A DNA stretch of 64,000 nucleotides from Allosphingosinicella sp. (GCA_030447665.1 JAUJOJ010000006.1:20271-84270); one strand, 5' to 3'; shown: positions 8,205 through 16,278, numbered from the stretch's first letter. The notes: a model not told the origin generated them from the sequence alone. Program-made: numbers and translations.

Positions 8205-8840
8205 TCATATCTCCAGCCTGCGCTGGATCGCGCCGGCATTCTGTCCGGCGCGCTGCCCGAGCAGGCGGCGATAGTCGTTCCGGGCCGCTTCGAGCGCGTT
8301 CTCGGCGCGGCCCCAATCCTCCTCGCTCGCGTCCGCCCGATCGGAAAGGCCGCGGAATCCGGCCCCGGCTGCGTCGAGCACCAGCCCGGCAAGATCGAGC
8401 GGATCGACCGGCACGATCATCGCCAGGGCGTCGATCACCGACCCGGAGGCGTCGGGGCTGCGCTCGCGCAGCCGGCCGATCCGGGCACGCTCGGCGTCGC
8501 TGAGCCGGGCCATGCGAACGCGCCGCGCCGCCGCCTCGATCGCACGCGCCTCTTCCTGCCGGCGCTCCCACTCGCGGAGCTCGCCCAACAGATCGGTGTG
8601 GTAGCGGCTGCCCGGCTCCGCTTTGGCCAAGGAATCGCGAACGTCATCGATCCTGTGAGTGAGGCTATGGCAGGCATCGCCGGCGAGCGCCTCGATCTTG
8701 GCGGCCGTGCCGCGGGCAAGGCCGGTGAGATCGAAGGACGGCTGGGCCGCAGGGGCGCCAGCGCGGCCGGGCGGGGAGGTCGCTGGCGGGCGGCTGGCGT
8801 CGGGCTCAGAGGCTGCGACATTCGGGGTGAGGGCGTTCAT
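8205..8840 (-). CDS. Hypothetical protein under phage-repressor control
   Basis: The 211-residue product has an Ala/Pro-rich N-terminus (1-35) followed by long charged helices (about 60-130, EWERRQEEARAIEAAARRVRMARL) and a C-terminal helical segment. Coiled-coil is likely; there is no signal peptide. I do not recognise a family. Its start faces two repeated operator-like sites (8876-8906) and it lies directly downstream of the CI-like repressor gene on the same strand, so it is probably part of the prophage lysogeny or accessory operon. Confidence 0.6.
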   Translation of the reverse strand: MNALTPNVAASEPDASRPPATSPPGRAGAPAAQPSFDLTGLARGTAAKIEALAGDACHSLTHRIDDVRDSLAKAEPGSRYHTDLLGELREWERRQEEARAIEAAARRVRMARLSDAERARIGRLRERSPDASGSVIDALAMIVPVDPLDLAGLVLDAAGAGFRGLSDRADASEEDWGRAENALEAARNDYRRLLGQRAGQNAGAIQRRLEI

Positions 8841-8875
8841 CGCTGCGTCTCCGGTGTTCGGAGCCGTTATCTACC

Positions 8876-8906
8876 ACAATATTTGTAAGCTACAATATAT
8901 TTGTAC
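8876..8906. promoter_or_regulatory. Pair of operator-like AT-rich palindromes
   Basis: Two similar sites stand side by side: ACAATATTTGTA (8876-8887) and TACAATATATTTGTAC (8891-8906), each an imperfect or near-perfect palindrome. They share the ACAA/TTGT half-site with the palindromes in front of the CI-like gene at 9612. They are the likely operators for the 8205-8840 gene. The AT content stands out against the surrounding high-GC DNA. Confidence 0.55.
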
Positions 8907-8928
8907 ATACCGATATCGGGAATTGCCT

Positions 8929-9600
8929 TCACACACGCCGGCCGAACCAGACGATCCGGCCCATCACCTGCACCTCGTCGGCGAGCCGCTCCCAGGCGGA
9001 ATAACGCTGATTGCTGCTGATCACGCGCACCTTGGGCGGATCGGTGCCGGGCACCTTTTCCAGATATTTGACGACATAGCCGTCGCCGTCCCAGAGGCAG
9101 AAGGCGCCGGGCTGGGCGATCGACTGGCGCCTCTTGTCGACCAGCATCTGGTCGCCGCTCCGGAATTCGGGCTCCATCGAATCCCCCTCGATCTCGATCA
9201 TCAGCACATCGCCGGGACGAACGCCGAGCTGATCGAGCAGACTGCCTGAGACGGCGCGGAGGCTGCGGTCGCCTTCGCCAGTGCCACCACCGCCGGCGCC
9301 CACGAAGGTCGGCAGCAGCTCGATCATCGCCGAGGAATCCGCGCCGTCGAGGGTGAGGTGCGTGTCCTCACGGGTCTCCCCGTCGGCCGCGGAAAATGCC
9401 TTGTGGATGTAGCGCAGCCAGACCGGCAGCCGCTTGGCCTCGCCAAGTTCGAAATTGGAGACGGATTGCTGGGTGAGCTTGAGGGTGACGCCCTCCTCGA
9501 CGGCAAAGCCGCGCGCCCGATCGGCGAGCTCCTGCGCCGACCATCCTTTTCGCTGGCGCTGGGCCTTGACCCATCGCCCCACCTCCGCCGGGTTTTCCAT
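8929..9600 (-). CDS. CI/LexA-like phage repressor with S24 peptidase domain
   Basis: The 223-residue protein has an N-terminal helix-turn-helix (about 5-65, VGRWVKAQRQRKGWSAQEL and LTQQSVSNFELGEAK). The C-terminal S24 self-cleavage domain (about 115-220) has catalytic Ser141 in IEGDSMEPEF and Lys178 in GYVVKYLEKV. A candidate Ala-Gly cleavage site lies in the linker at about 102-103. Such repressors hold a prophage silent and cleave themselves after RecA activation. The gene is divergent from a Cro/YdaS-like gene, with palindromic sites between them, the classic lysogeny switch layout. Confidence 0.9.
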   Translation of the reverse strand: MENPAEVGRWVKAQRQRKGWSAQELADRARGFAVEEGVTLKLTQQSVSNFELGEAKRLPVWLRYIHKAFSAADGETREDTHLTLDGADSSAMIELLPTFVGAGGGGTGEGDRSLRAVSGSLLDQLGVRPGDVLMIEIEGDSMEPEFRSGDQMLVDKRRQSIAQPGAFCLWDGDGYVVKYLEKVPGTDPPKVRVISSNQRYSAWERLADEVQVMGRIVWFGRRV

Positions 9601-9611
9601 GGCCGCGGTTT

Positions 9612-9660
9612 ACAAAAGCTTTTGTGACGATGCTTGTACAAAACTATTGTTACTGATACA
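9612..9660. promoter_or_regulatory. Repressor operators between cI-like and cro-like genes
   Basis: A perfect 14-base palindrome ACAAAAGCTTTTGT lies at 9612-9625, 11 bases upstream of the repressor start codon. Further ACAAAA/TTGT half-sites follow (TTGTACAAAACTATTGTTAC at 9634-9653 and a final ATACAAAAG). The block is AT-rich and fills the divergent promoter region of the lysogeny switch. Similar half-sites recur at 8876-8906, and less clearly near 10238-10255. Confidence 0.65.
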
Positions 9661-9683
9661 AAAGCGATGTAGCAACTTTGACG

Positions 9684-9893
9684 ATGAGCCACCAAGTCCC
9701 GCTCCCCGCCCTCGCCGCCTTCGACGACCGGTCGAGGGTGACCGACGCGATCCACTGCTCGCAGCAGATCATCTCCTGCTGGGTCCCCAACGGGAAGTCG
9801 CTGCTGGCCGAGTTCGCGCTCGCCATCGATGCGAAGACGGGGATCAGCCGGCATGAGCTGTGCCCCGAATTGGATATCGAAGGGAGAGGCGGC
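9684..9893 (+). CDS. Cro/YdaS-like DNA-binding protein (3' end uncertain)
   Basis: From the ATG at 9684 the product runs HQVPLPALAAFDDRSRVTDA, then CSQQIISCWV and LLAEFALAIDAKTGISRHEL. This is the helix-turn-helix pattern of YdaS/Cro antitoxin-type regulators, which are usually 65-80 residues long. The gene is divergent from the CI-like repressor, as cro should be. The frame does not stop where the family ends; it stays open across the next, oppositely oriented gene. A one-base change near 9880 would reach a TGA at 9893-9895, so I place the end there as an estimate and suspect an indel. Confidence 0.6.
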
Positions 9894-9899
9894 ATGACA

Positions 9900-10088
9900 T
9901 CACGCCGCGGCCCGGGATGCACGCCATTCCGCCACCAGCGCGTTGGCCTCACCCAGATAGGCTTCATAGGTTTCGATCGGGAAGACCCGCTCGTACCGTT
10001 TCCCGCCGCTCTCGTAGATGACGTGGACGGCGCCTGCCGCCGTGATGAAAAGCTCAGGCAACTCAGACACATAAACTGCTGCGCCCAT
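9900..10088 (-). CDS. Hypothetical small protein
   Basis: The 62-residue product from the ATG at 10088 contains VYVSELPELFITAAGAVHV and a C-terminal TYEAYLGEANALVAEW. It is likely a small beta-strand plus helix protein. I do not recognise the family. It converges with the Cro-like gene and belongs to the prophage early region. The frame is open further upstream, but the extra residues look like noise. Confidence 0.55.
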   Translation of the reverse strand: MGAAVYVSELPELFITAAGAVHVIYESGGKRYERVFPIETYEAYLGEANALVAEWRASRAAA

Positions 10089-10517
10089 ACGCCTACTCCC
10101 AAAGCCGAACAGGCCCCCGGAGTCAGGATTAGGCTCTGGCCAACCTTTCGCCCTGATGAACGGGATGGGCGGCAAAGCGGCCCGCAACGTCCGTCTTTCG
10201 CAGATTTCCGCGCTGCCGCCACGTCCCACATGCGGGTGTTACGATATTGTTTTTCTTGTCCATTTTGGAGCGATAGGCCGGCAGTACCTGTCAGGGCGGC
10301 GCGATCGGCGGCCCGGCTCTTCTGCCGCCTGTTCAGACGAACGCCCCGGGAGTTGGCCACCGCTGTGCGCCCGCGCAGCCGCAGCGCATCCGCCGCGCCT
10401 CCCGCGACAGGCCGACGCATCCGCAGGGCGCAACGGCGCTGGGCAGGGAGCGCCGGGCCAAGACGGCCGGTGGAAAAACCCCTGAAGCAGCACCCCCCAA
10501 GCCAAGGAGATCAAGCG
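10089..10517. other. Intergenic stretch in prophage early region
   Basis: No convincing gene on either strand. An AT-rich patch near 10235-10265 (TTACGATATTGTTTTTC) stands out and may be a promoter or a further repressor site, because it shares the ATATTGT half-site with 8876-8887. A ribosome-binding site (AAGGAGATC) precedes the next ATG at 10518. Confidence 0.4.
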
Positions 10518-10754
10518 ATGCCTTATGGATCGGCAGCCCATCGCGCGGCGCAGAGGAACGCCGTCGCGGCATCCGCCGGGGCCCGGCCGACGCGAAAGGA
10601 AAGCGGCCTCGCCTTTGCCCGCCGACGGAGGGACGAAAATCGCGCCCGGTTCGACGTCCTCTATCCGGGCGAGGCGGCGCATCCCGGCGACGCGTACCCG
10701 CTTGACGGCAGGGACGAGGATACCTGCCGGCCGCAGGCGAGCCAAAAGCTATGA
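10518..10754 (+). CDS. Hypothetical small basic protein, prophage
   Basis: A strong ribosome-binding site (AAGGAGAT) lies 6-7 bases before the ATG. The 78-residue product is rich in Ala and Arg, with SGLAFARRRRDENRARFDVL in the middle and an acidic tail. No domain is recognised. Its TGA overlaps the ATG of the next gene (ATGA), so the two are translationally coupled in a short regulatory operon. Confidence 0.6.
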   Translation: MPYGSAAHRAAQRNAVAASAGARPTRKESGLAFARRRRDENRARFDVLYPGEAAHPGDAYPLDGRDEDTCRPQASQKL

Positions 10755-11026
10755 GCGTCCGAAGCCCGATCCGCATCGACGCGCTGTGCGAGGCCTATGG
10801 CGACGGCAAGAGCTTCGATGAGATCGCCGGCGAAATCGGCGTCGGCCGCTCCAGTGTCGTCGACGAGTGGAACCGCCTCCAGGAGGAGGCTGCCGGCTGC
10901 ACGCCGGACAGCGTCGCCGCGCTCTGCGACTTCCTCGCCGATGGCGGCGAGCTCGAGGCGATGGAGAACAGCGCCTGGGCGGCTTTCGCCCGGATCCGCC
11001 GCGCGATCGGAGAGCAGGCGCGGTGA
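10751..11026 (+). CDS. Small helix-turn-helix protein, prophage
   Basis: The 91-residue product carries a sigma-factor or resolvase-like helix-turn-helix (about 15-40, GKSFDEIAGEIGVGRSSVVDEW). The rest is helical and acidic. It overlaps the previous gene by four bases and is followed at once by the next regulator gene. It could be an early regulator or a terminase-associated DNA-binding protein. The family is not recognised by name. Confidence 0.6.
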   Translation: MSVRSPIRIDALCEAYGDGKSFDEIAGEIGVGRSSVVDEWNRLQEEAAGCTPDSVAALCDFLADGGELEAMENSAWAAFARIRRAIGEQAR

Positions 11027-11055
11027 GCGGCAAGAGGAACGAGAGGAACGAGGCG

Positions 11056-11544
11056 ATGGATCAGGCTCAAACCACCCCGCCCCAAACGGCGCCGCCCCAA
11101 ACGGCCCGGCCCGAGCGACAGCTTCTGGCCGACGTGATCGCCTTCATCAATCGCCACGGCCTGACCGACACGCAGTTCGGGGTGATGGCGACCCATTCGA
11201 CGCAACTGCTCTGGAGCCTCCGCCGGGGCCGCAAGTGCCGGCCGGAGACGGAGGCGCGCATCCGTGAGTTCATGGCCAAAGGCAGTCCGCGCGGCGCCGG
11301 CCACGCCAGCAAATATGCCGGAGCGGTCCGCCGCAACACCGAGACGCAGGCGAAGGCCGCTGCCTTCCGCCGCACCGACGAGCTCGAGCGCGCCAAGACC
11401 TTCATCCGCTCGCGCACCGGCTTCTGCTGCTTCGAGGCGCAGATCACTCGGCCCGAGCATTTCGGCAAATATTTTATCGGGGCGAGGCTGGTAACGCCCG
11501 CCGAGCTGCTCGACTTCGCTCGCCGCAAGGGATGGACGGGGTGA
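11056..11544 (+). CDS. Putative XRE-like regulator, prophage
   Basis: The 162-residue product has a helix-turn-helix-like block (LTDTQFGVMATHSTQLLWSL then RRGRKCRPETEARIREFM), as in XRE-type proteins where the recognition helix is followed by RGR. The C-terminal part (LERAKTFIRSRTGFCCFEAQ) is unrecognised. A GTG at 11023 that overlaps the previous stop (GTGA) is an alternative, coupled start and would add 11 residues. It is the third gene in this small operon, before the terminase genes. Confidence 0.6.
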   Translation: MDQAQTTPPQTAPPQTARPERQLLADVIAFINRHGLTDTQFGVMATHSTQLLWSLRRGRKCRPETEARIREFMAKGSPRGAGHASKYAGAVRRNTETQAKAAAFRRTDELERAKTFIRSRTGFCCFEAQITRPEHFGKYFIGARLVTPAELLDFARRKGWTG

Positions 11545-11737
11545 TAAGCTGGCCGATGTCGAACCAGAGAGGTGTTATCAACCGGGTGGAAAACGGCCAC
11601 TTTCGCCCGGGTGGAAAATGGCGACAGGCCGGAGCGCGTCCGAACGCGCGGCTGACGCTTCAAACCTGGTCGTGGAAGGCGTGGAGCCGGCGATTTTCCG
11701 GTTCTTTTCTCATTCATCCCCTGATTGAACCGCGCCC

Positions 11738-12346
11738 TTGGAAAATGCGATAGTCCAAAGGGGCAGCGAAAGGCGGGGTGTGGCGAAGGGGCGAGTGGCG
11801 GGGAAGCCGCGAAGATCGGCAGCCGAGCCGGGCCGCGCGCTCCTCGTCCTTCCCGCCGGGGCGGAGGGGGAGCAGGCGCGGCCGGCCGGCTATTGCCCGG
11901 AGACGGCGGAGCGCATCTGCGAGCGGATCGCGGACGGGGAGAGCCTGCGCTCGATCTGCAGCGACGAGACCATGCCCGGGCTGGCGACGGTGAGGCAGTG
12001 GCTCGCCGATCCGGCCAAAAAGTCCTTCCGCCTGCGCTACGCCGATGCGCGCGAGGCCTTGGCCGATACCATCTTCGAGGAGATAAGGGAGATCGCGGAC
12101 GATGCAGAGCGCGACTTGCGCGATGATCCCAAGCGCGGGCCGGTCGTCAACGGCGAGCATCTCCAGCGGGCCAAGCTCCGGATCGACGCGCGCAAATGGA
12201 TGGCCGCCAAGCTCGCGCCGAAGAAATATGGCGACAAGATCGCGGCCCGCGCCGAAAAAGTGGTGGAGCACGAGCCGCTCTCGCCCGACGCTGCCCGGGA
12301 AAAGATCCGGCTCTACCTGGAACGGCGGAAAAGCGGGGCGGAATGA
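11738..12346 (+). CDS. Phage terminase small subunit-like protein
   Basis: The 202-residue product has the terminase small subunit pattern: a DNA-binding N-terminal part with YCPETAERICERIADGESLR and SDETMPGLATVRQWLADP, followed by a long helix and RIDARKWMAAKLAPKKYGDK, a hallmark of this family. Small terminases bind the phage packaging site and load the large subunit. The large subunit lies 1.1 kb downstream rather than adjacent. A GTG at 11779 is an alternative start. The ATG at 11738 sits just after a GC-poor promoter-like stretch. Confidence 0.8.
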   Translation: MENAIVQRGSERRGVAKGRVAGKPRRSAAEPGRALLVLPAGAEGEQARPAGYCPETAERICERIADGESLRSICSDETMPGLATVRQWLADPAKKSFRLRYADAREALADTIFEEIREIADDAERDLRDDPKRGPVVNGEHLQRAKLRIDARKWMAAKLAPKKYGDKIAARAEKVVEHEPLSPDAAREKIRLYLERRKSGAE

Positions 12347-12452
12347 AGCCGCGCCTCCCGCCGCTCACCCTTTGGTGACGAGCGAAAATCCCGCCTTCCA
12401 CCCATTGCGCACCTTCAATCGACGGCGGAAATGGCGGATGGAGGAACTGCGC

Positions 12453-12809
12453 ATGGACCAATCCACACCGAACCTGCCGTCGAGGGACTTCGGAGCCACC
12501 TCCTCGTTCTACTCGCGTCTGGGGTTCGCGACGGGCTGGCGAGACGATGCCTGGTTGATCCTCACGCGCGGCGGGCTGACGCTTGAGTTCTTTCCTCACC
12601 CGGACCTCAATCCCGCCGAAAGCTGGTTCAGTTGCTGTCTGAGGCTCGACGACCTCGCCGGCTTTTACCGCGAGTGCGTCGAAGCGGGGCTGCCGGAAAT
12701 CGGTACGGGCTATCCTCGACTTCACTGCCCGCGCCAGGACGCGAGCGGATTGACGATGGCCGCGCTCGTTGACCTTGATGGGACGCTCCTCCGGCTCATC
12801 CAGAACTGA
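12453..12809 (+). CDS. VOC-fold protein of the bleomycin-resistance type
   Basis: The 118-residue protein matches bleomycin-binding (BLMA/BLMT-like) members of the glyoxalase superfamily: TPNLPSRDFGATSSFYSRLG at the start, LTLEFFPHPDLNP in the middle, SWFSCCLRLDDLAGFY, then DLDGTLLRLIQN at the end. These dimers sequester bleomycin-like drugs, but many relatives have unknown ligands. It is inserted between the phage terminase subunit genes with a VOC gene in the opposite direction, as if it were cargo. An ATG at 12438 would add five residues. Confidence 0.85.
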   Translation: MDQSTPNLPSRDFGATSSFYSRLGFATGWRDDAWLILTRGGLTLEFFPHPDLNPAESWFSCCLRLDDLAGFYRECVEAGLPEIGTGYPRLHCPRQDASGLTMAALVDLDGTLLRLIQN

Positions 12810-12830
12810 TCGACTGGCCTCAGGCGTAGC

Positions 12831-13199
12831 TCACCACTTCGACTCGACGCCGTTGGCGTCCTTGAAATAGAAGCGGCGGCCAGGCTCGTAGTTGTCGTGC
12901 GAAAAAGGAGCGAGGCCGGCGGCGGGCACGCGTGCCTCGACGACGTCGAGATCCTCGACCTCCACGCCGATATGATTGAGCGGGAGGCCCTTGCTGGCCG
13001 ATTGGGCGGTGCCGGCGCCGCCTGGCCCGGTGCAGAGCGCGAGGTAATGGTTTTCGGATCCGACATGGATCGTGCGCCCGCCGCCGCTCGTCTCGCCGTC
13101 CCAGCGCACCTGCCAGCCGAACACGGTCTCCACCAGCCGCGCCGTCGCCTCCGGATCCCGAAGCGTCATATTCAGGTGCTCGATTCTCGGTGCTGCCAT
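12831..13199 (-). CDS. VOC family (glyoxalase/dioxygenase superfamily) protein
   Basis: The 122-residue protein has a paired beta-alpha-beta-beta-beta fold: IEHLNMTLRDPEATARLVET at the N-terminus, a metal-ligand-type NHIGVEVEDLDVV in the centre, and GRRFYFKDANGVE at the C-terminus. The substrate is unknown. It converges with the bleomycin-resistance-like gene (ends 21 bases apart). A SoxR-box-like palindrome lies 55-70 bases upstream of its start, so redox or electrophile control is plausible. Confidence 0.85.
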   Translation of the reverse strand: MAAPRIEHLNMTLRDPEATARLVETVFGWQVRWDGETSGGGRTIHVGSENHYLALCTGPGGAGTAQSASKGLPLNHIGVEVEDLDVVEARVPAAGLAPFSHDNYEPGRRFYFKDANGVESKW

Positions 13200-13253
13200 C
13201 GTCTTCCTCCTCAGGCGGACGCCGGTCCGCGTCCCAACCCCGATTCGTACAAT

Positions 13254-13269
13254 CTCAACCTAAGTTGAG
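13254..13269 (-). promoter_or_regulatory. SoxR/MerR-type box upstream of the VOC gene
   Basis: CTCAACCTAAGTTGAG is a palindrome with 6-base arms and closely resembles SoxR boxes (CCTCAA...TTGAGG). Read on the minus strand it sits just after a TTGACC -35-like hexamer and before a TTGTAC -10-like hexamer with a long spacer, as expected for MerR-family promoters. It drives the 12831-13199 gene. No soxR gene is in the window. Confidence 0.6.
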
Positions 13270-13466
13270 GTCAAGCGTGCACCGGAGCGCATCGACTGCG
13301 CGGTGCGAGCGGTGAGGGCCTTCCGGTTCGCTTCCGGCTCAGTGACCGGCCATCCATTGAACCCGGATTTGGAAACACGTTAGTCGATCCCAAAGAAGGG
13401 GGGTCGGATGCAGCTTCTGAAGGGCGGAGGGACGCCCGGCCTCATGGATCGAACGAGCCTGAGCTG

Positions 13467-15812
13467 ATGGTGCACGATCTTGATCTCGATCTCGCCTCGG
13501 TCGATCCGGCCGCCCTTTCGGACGAGGAGGCGGTGGCGCTCGCGACGCTCATCGAGGCGCGGGAGCAGCTCGGACGCTGGTCGGCGATCGCCGAAAGCTT
13601 CCCCTGGCCGGACCGGTCCTCCTGGCCCTATCCGCATCGCCCGGCGCTCGAATGGCGAAAGACCGTGGCCGCGACGCTCGACGCCGATCCGCGGCTCGTG
13701 CTCGGCGCCGACGAATATTACCGGGACGCGCCGAAGCGCTTCATCAACCATTGGTGCATCACCTACGATCCGCGAAACGCCACCCGCGCGCGGCCGGCCA
13801 AGCTCCCCTTCCTGCTCTTCCCCAAGCAGGAGGAGATGGTCGATTACGTGCTCGCGCTGCTGGAGGACGAGGAGAACGGCCTCATCGAGAAAAGCCGCGA
13901 CATGGGCGCGACCTGGCTCGGCTGCGCGCTTTCGGTCTGGCTCTGGAAATACCGGCCGGGGGCGGCGATCGGCTGGGGAAGCCGCAAGGAAACATTGGTG
14001 GACAGGCTCGGCGATCCCGACAGCATCTTCGAGAAGATGCGGATGATCATAGGCGCGCTGCCGGCCGCCTTCTTGCCGGCGGGCTTCAGCCCGGGCGATC
14101 ACATGACCAACATGAAGATCGTCAATCCGGAGAACGGAGCGACGATCACCGGCGAGGCGGGCGACAATATCGGCCGCGGCGGGCGAAAGGCGCTTTATTG
14201 GAAGGACGAGAGCGCGCATTACGAGCGGCCGGAGAAGATCGAGGCGGCGCTCGGCGACAACACCAATGTCCAGATCGACTTCTCGTCGGTGAACGGCCTC
14301 GGCAACGTCTTCCACCGCCGCCGCGAGGCCGGCTATCCCTGGACCGGGCAAGGCGAGCTGCTGCCCAACCGCACCGCCGTCTTCATCATGGACTGGCGCG
14401 ATCATCCCGCAAAAAACCAGGCCTGGTACGACGGGCGGCGGCAGAAGGCGGAAGACGAGGGCATCCTCCACCTCTTCCGGCAGGAGGTCGACCGCGATTA
14501 TGCGGCCTTGGCCGAAGGCGTGATCATCCCGTCCGAGTGGGTCAAGTCCGCGATCGACGCGCATCTTCTGCTCGGCGCGGACCCGGGCGGCAGCTGGCGC
14601 GGCGCGCTCGACGTCGCCGACGGCGGCGGCGACACCAACGCCAGCGCCTGGTTCGAGGGCATCGTGCTGCGCGAGGTCGGCAATTGGGGCGCGCGCGACA
14701 CAGGGATCACCACTCACCGCTTCCTCAGCCAAGCCGAAGGGAAGGGCGAGGTCGAGGCGGGCTATGACTGCGTCGGCGTCGGATCGGGCGTGAAGGCGGA
14801 GGCGAACCGGCTCGAGGACGAGGGCATGTTCCCGCCGCGGGTGCGGCTGGTGCCCTGGAATGCCGGGGCGGGGCCGCTCGACCCGGACGAGCCGGTCATC
14901 TCCGGCGACCGCGACAGTCCCCTCAACCGCGTGTTCTACGGCAACATGAAGGCGCAAGCCTGGTGGCGCACGCGGCTCAAATTCGAGCACACGCACCGGG
15001 CCGTGCAGGCGAGGCTCGGCAAGGGGCCGGACTTCACCTGGAAGGCGGAGGAACTGATCAGCATCGACAGCCGCATGCCGCTTCTCCGACAGATCGAGAA
15101 GGAGCTTTCGCAGCCGACCGCGCACAAGAACCCGACCAACGGCAAGCTCTACGTGGACAAGACCCCGGAGGGCACGCGCTCTCCCAATCTGGCGGACGCG
15201 ATCATCATGGCAGACAATCCAGCCTCGGGCCTGAAGCCGGTCATCACCGTTGCACGCAACCAGTTCGAAATCCCGCCCTTCAAGCTGCCGGCGCACTTCA
15301 AGCGGGCCTTTGCGATGAAGGTGATCGGCCAGCGCGCCGTCGCGCTCTGGGCCGCGCACGACAGCGATGCGGACATCCTCTACTTCACCACCGAATATGC
15401 GCGCGACTATGCCGAGCCCGGCGTCCATGCCCAGGCGATCACCGCCAGGGGGCGCTGGATCCCCGGCACCTTCGATTGCGATGCGACCAACGCGCGGCAC
15501 TTCGACGAGCTGATGCGGCTCTATCACGGCCACGGCATCGCCTCGATCTCGGCTGCCGACCGCGCGGTCGAGGCGGGCGTCGCCGAGCTCCAGCAGCGGA
15601 TCAGCACCGGGCGGCTCAAGGTCTTCTCGACCTGCCGCGATTTCTTCGCCGATTATCGCGGCTACCGGCGGGACGGGGAGGGGAGGATCCTCGGCGGAGG
15701 CCTGATGGACTGCGCCCGCCACCTTACTCGGCCCGAGAGCATCCGGCGGATGATCGCCGAGCCCTCGCAATATCCGGGCGGGGGAGCGGCGGCACCGAAC
15801 CTCTATCGGTGA
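13467..15812 (+). CDS. Phage terminase large subunit with extra C-terminal nuclease-like domain
   Basis: At 781 residues the product is well above the usual 450-600 for TerL. The packaging ATPase spans about 110-350: Walker-A-like KSRDMGATW (142-150) and Walker B ALYWKDESAHYE with Asp247-Glu248. An RNase-H-like nuclease follows (LDVADGGGDTNAS, 381-393; SPNLADAIIMA, 572-582). After residue 590 comes a second segment (about 615-755) with RAVALWAAHDSDADILYF, IPGTFDCDAT, AADRAVEAG and MDCARHLTR, which again reads like a terminase nuclease domain. The 5' neighbour is the VOC pair; no portal or capsid gene follows. Confidence 0.85.
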   Translation: MVHDLDLDLASVDPAALSDEEAVALATLIEAREQLGRWSAIAESFPWPDRSSWPYPHRPALEWRKTVAATLDADPRLVLGADEYYRDAPKRFINHWCITYDPRNATRARPAKLPFLLFPKQEEMVDYVLALLEDEENGLIEKSRDMGATWLGCALSVWLWKYRPGAAIGWGSRKETLVDRLGDPDSIFEKMRMIIGALPAAFLPAGFSPGDHMTNMKIVNPENGATITGEAGDNIGRGGRKALYWKDESAHYERPEKIEAALGDNTNVQIDFSSVNGLGNVFHRRREAGYPWTGQGELLPNRTAVFIMDWRDHPAKNQAWYDGRRQKAEDEGILHLFRQEVDRDYAALAEGVIIPSEWVKSAIDAHLLLGADPGGSWRGALDVADGGGDTNASAWFEGIVLREVGNWGARDTGITTHRFLSQAEGKGEVEAGYDCVGVGSGVKAEANRLEDEGMFPPRVRLVPWNAGAGPLDPDEPVISGDRDSPLNRVFYGNMKAQAWWRTRLKFEHTHRAVQARLGKGPDFTWKAEELISIDSRMPLLRQIEKELSQPTAHKNPTNGKLYVDKTPEGTRSPNLADAIIMADNPASGLKPVITVARNQFEIPPFKLPAHFKRAFAMKVIGQRAVALWAAHDSDADILYFTTEYARDYAEPGVHAQAITARGRWIPGTFDCDATNARHFDELMRLYHGHGIASISAADRAVEAGVAELQQRISTGRLKVFSTCRDFFADYRGYRRDGEGRILGGGLMDCARHLTRPESIRRMIAEPSQYPGGGAAAPNLYR

Positions 15813-15892
15813 GCGTTCTTGCCGGACCCTGGCCGGTCGGGCCGGCGGACACCGTGCGCGGCTTACAATTCGGTAAGAAGCAGGGGCGAATT

Positions 15893-15907
15893 GTCCCGTT
15901 TCGGGAC
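15893..15907. promoter_or_regulatory. Conserved palindrome upstream of the poly-Asn peptide gene
   Basis: GTCCCGTTTCGGGAC has perfect 6-base arms. It is embedded in a longer block, from GAAGCAGGGGCGAATT through the palindrome to CTCGGTCTTTG, that is identical in copy B (62012-62026). It lies about 87 bases before the start codon. It may be an operator or the stem of a 5' leader structure. Confidence 0.5.
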
Positions 15908-15993
15908 TCGGTCTTTGAGTGTTGAACCTTCCTTTGAGAAGAGCATTCCTCTGCCGTGCGCGCCGACATCGGAGCGCTTCAGAGGAGATTAGA

Positions 15994-16230
<237 letters not shown>

Positions 16231-16278
16231 AGGATTTGCTCTCGCCTGCTGCATTGCTGCAGGAGCGAAATCAAGCTT

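Noticed and set aside
8095-8208. A 37-codon minus-strand frame that overlaps the previous stop by ATGA
   Set aside because: The overlap is suggestive, but the Arg/Trp/Pro-rich product has no recognisable character and one such overlap is expected by chance.
11582-11622. Two copies of CCGGGTGGAAAA about 25 bases apart, possible end of an insertion sequence
   Set aside because: No transposase, no matching inverted end and no target duplication were seen. It may be a trace of an old insertion but cannot be supported.
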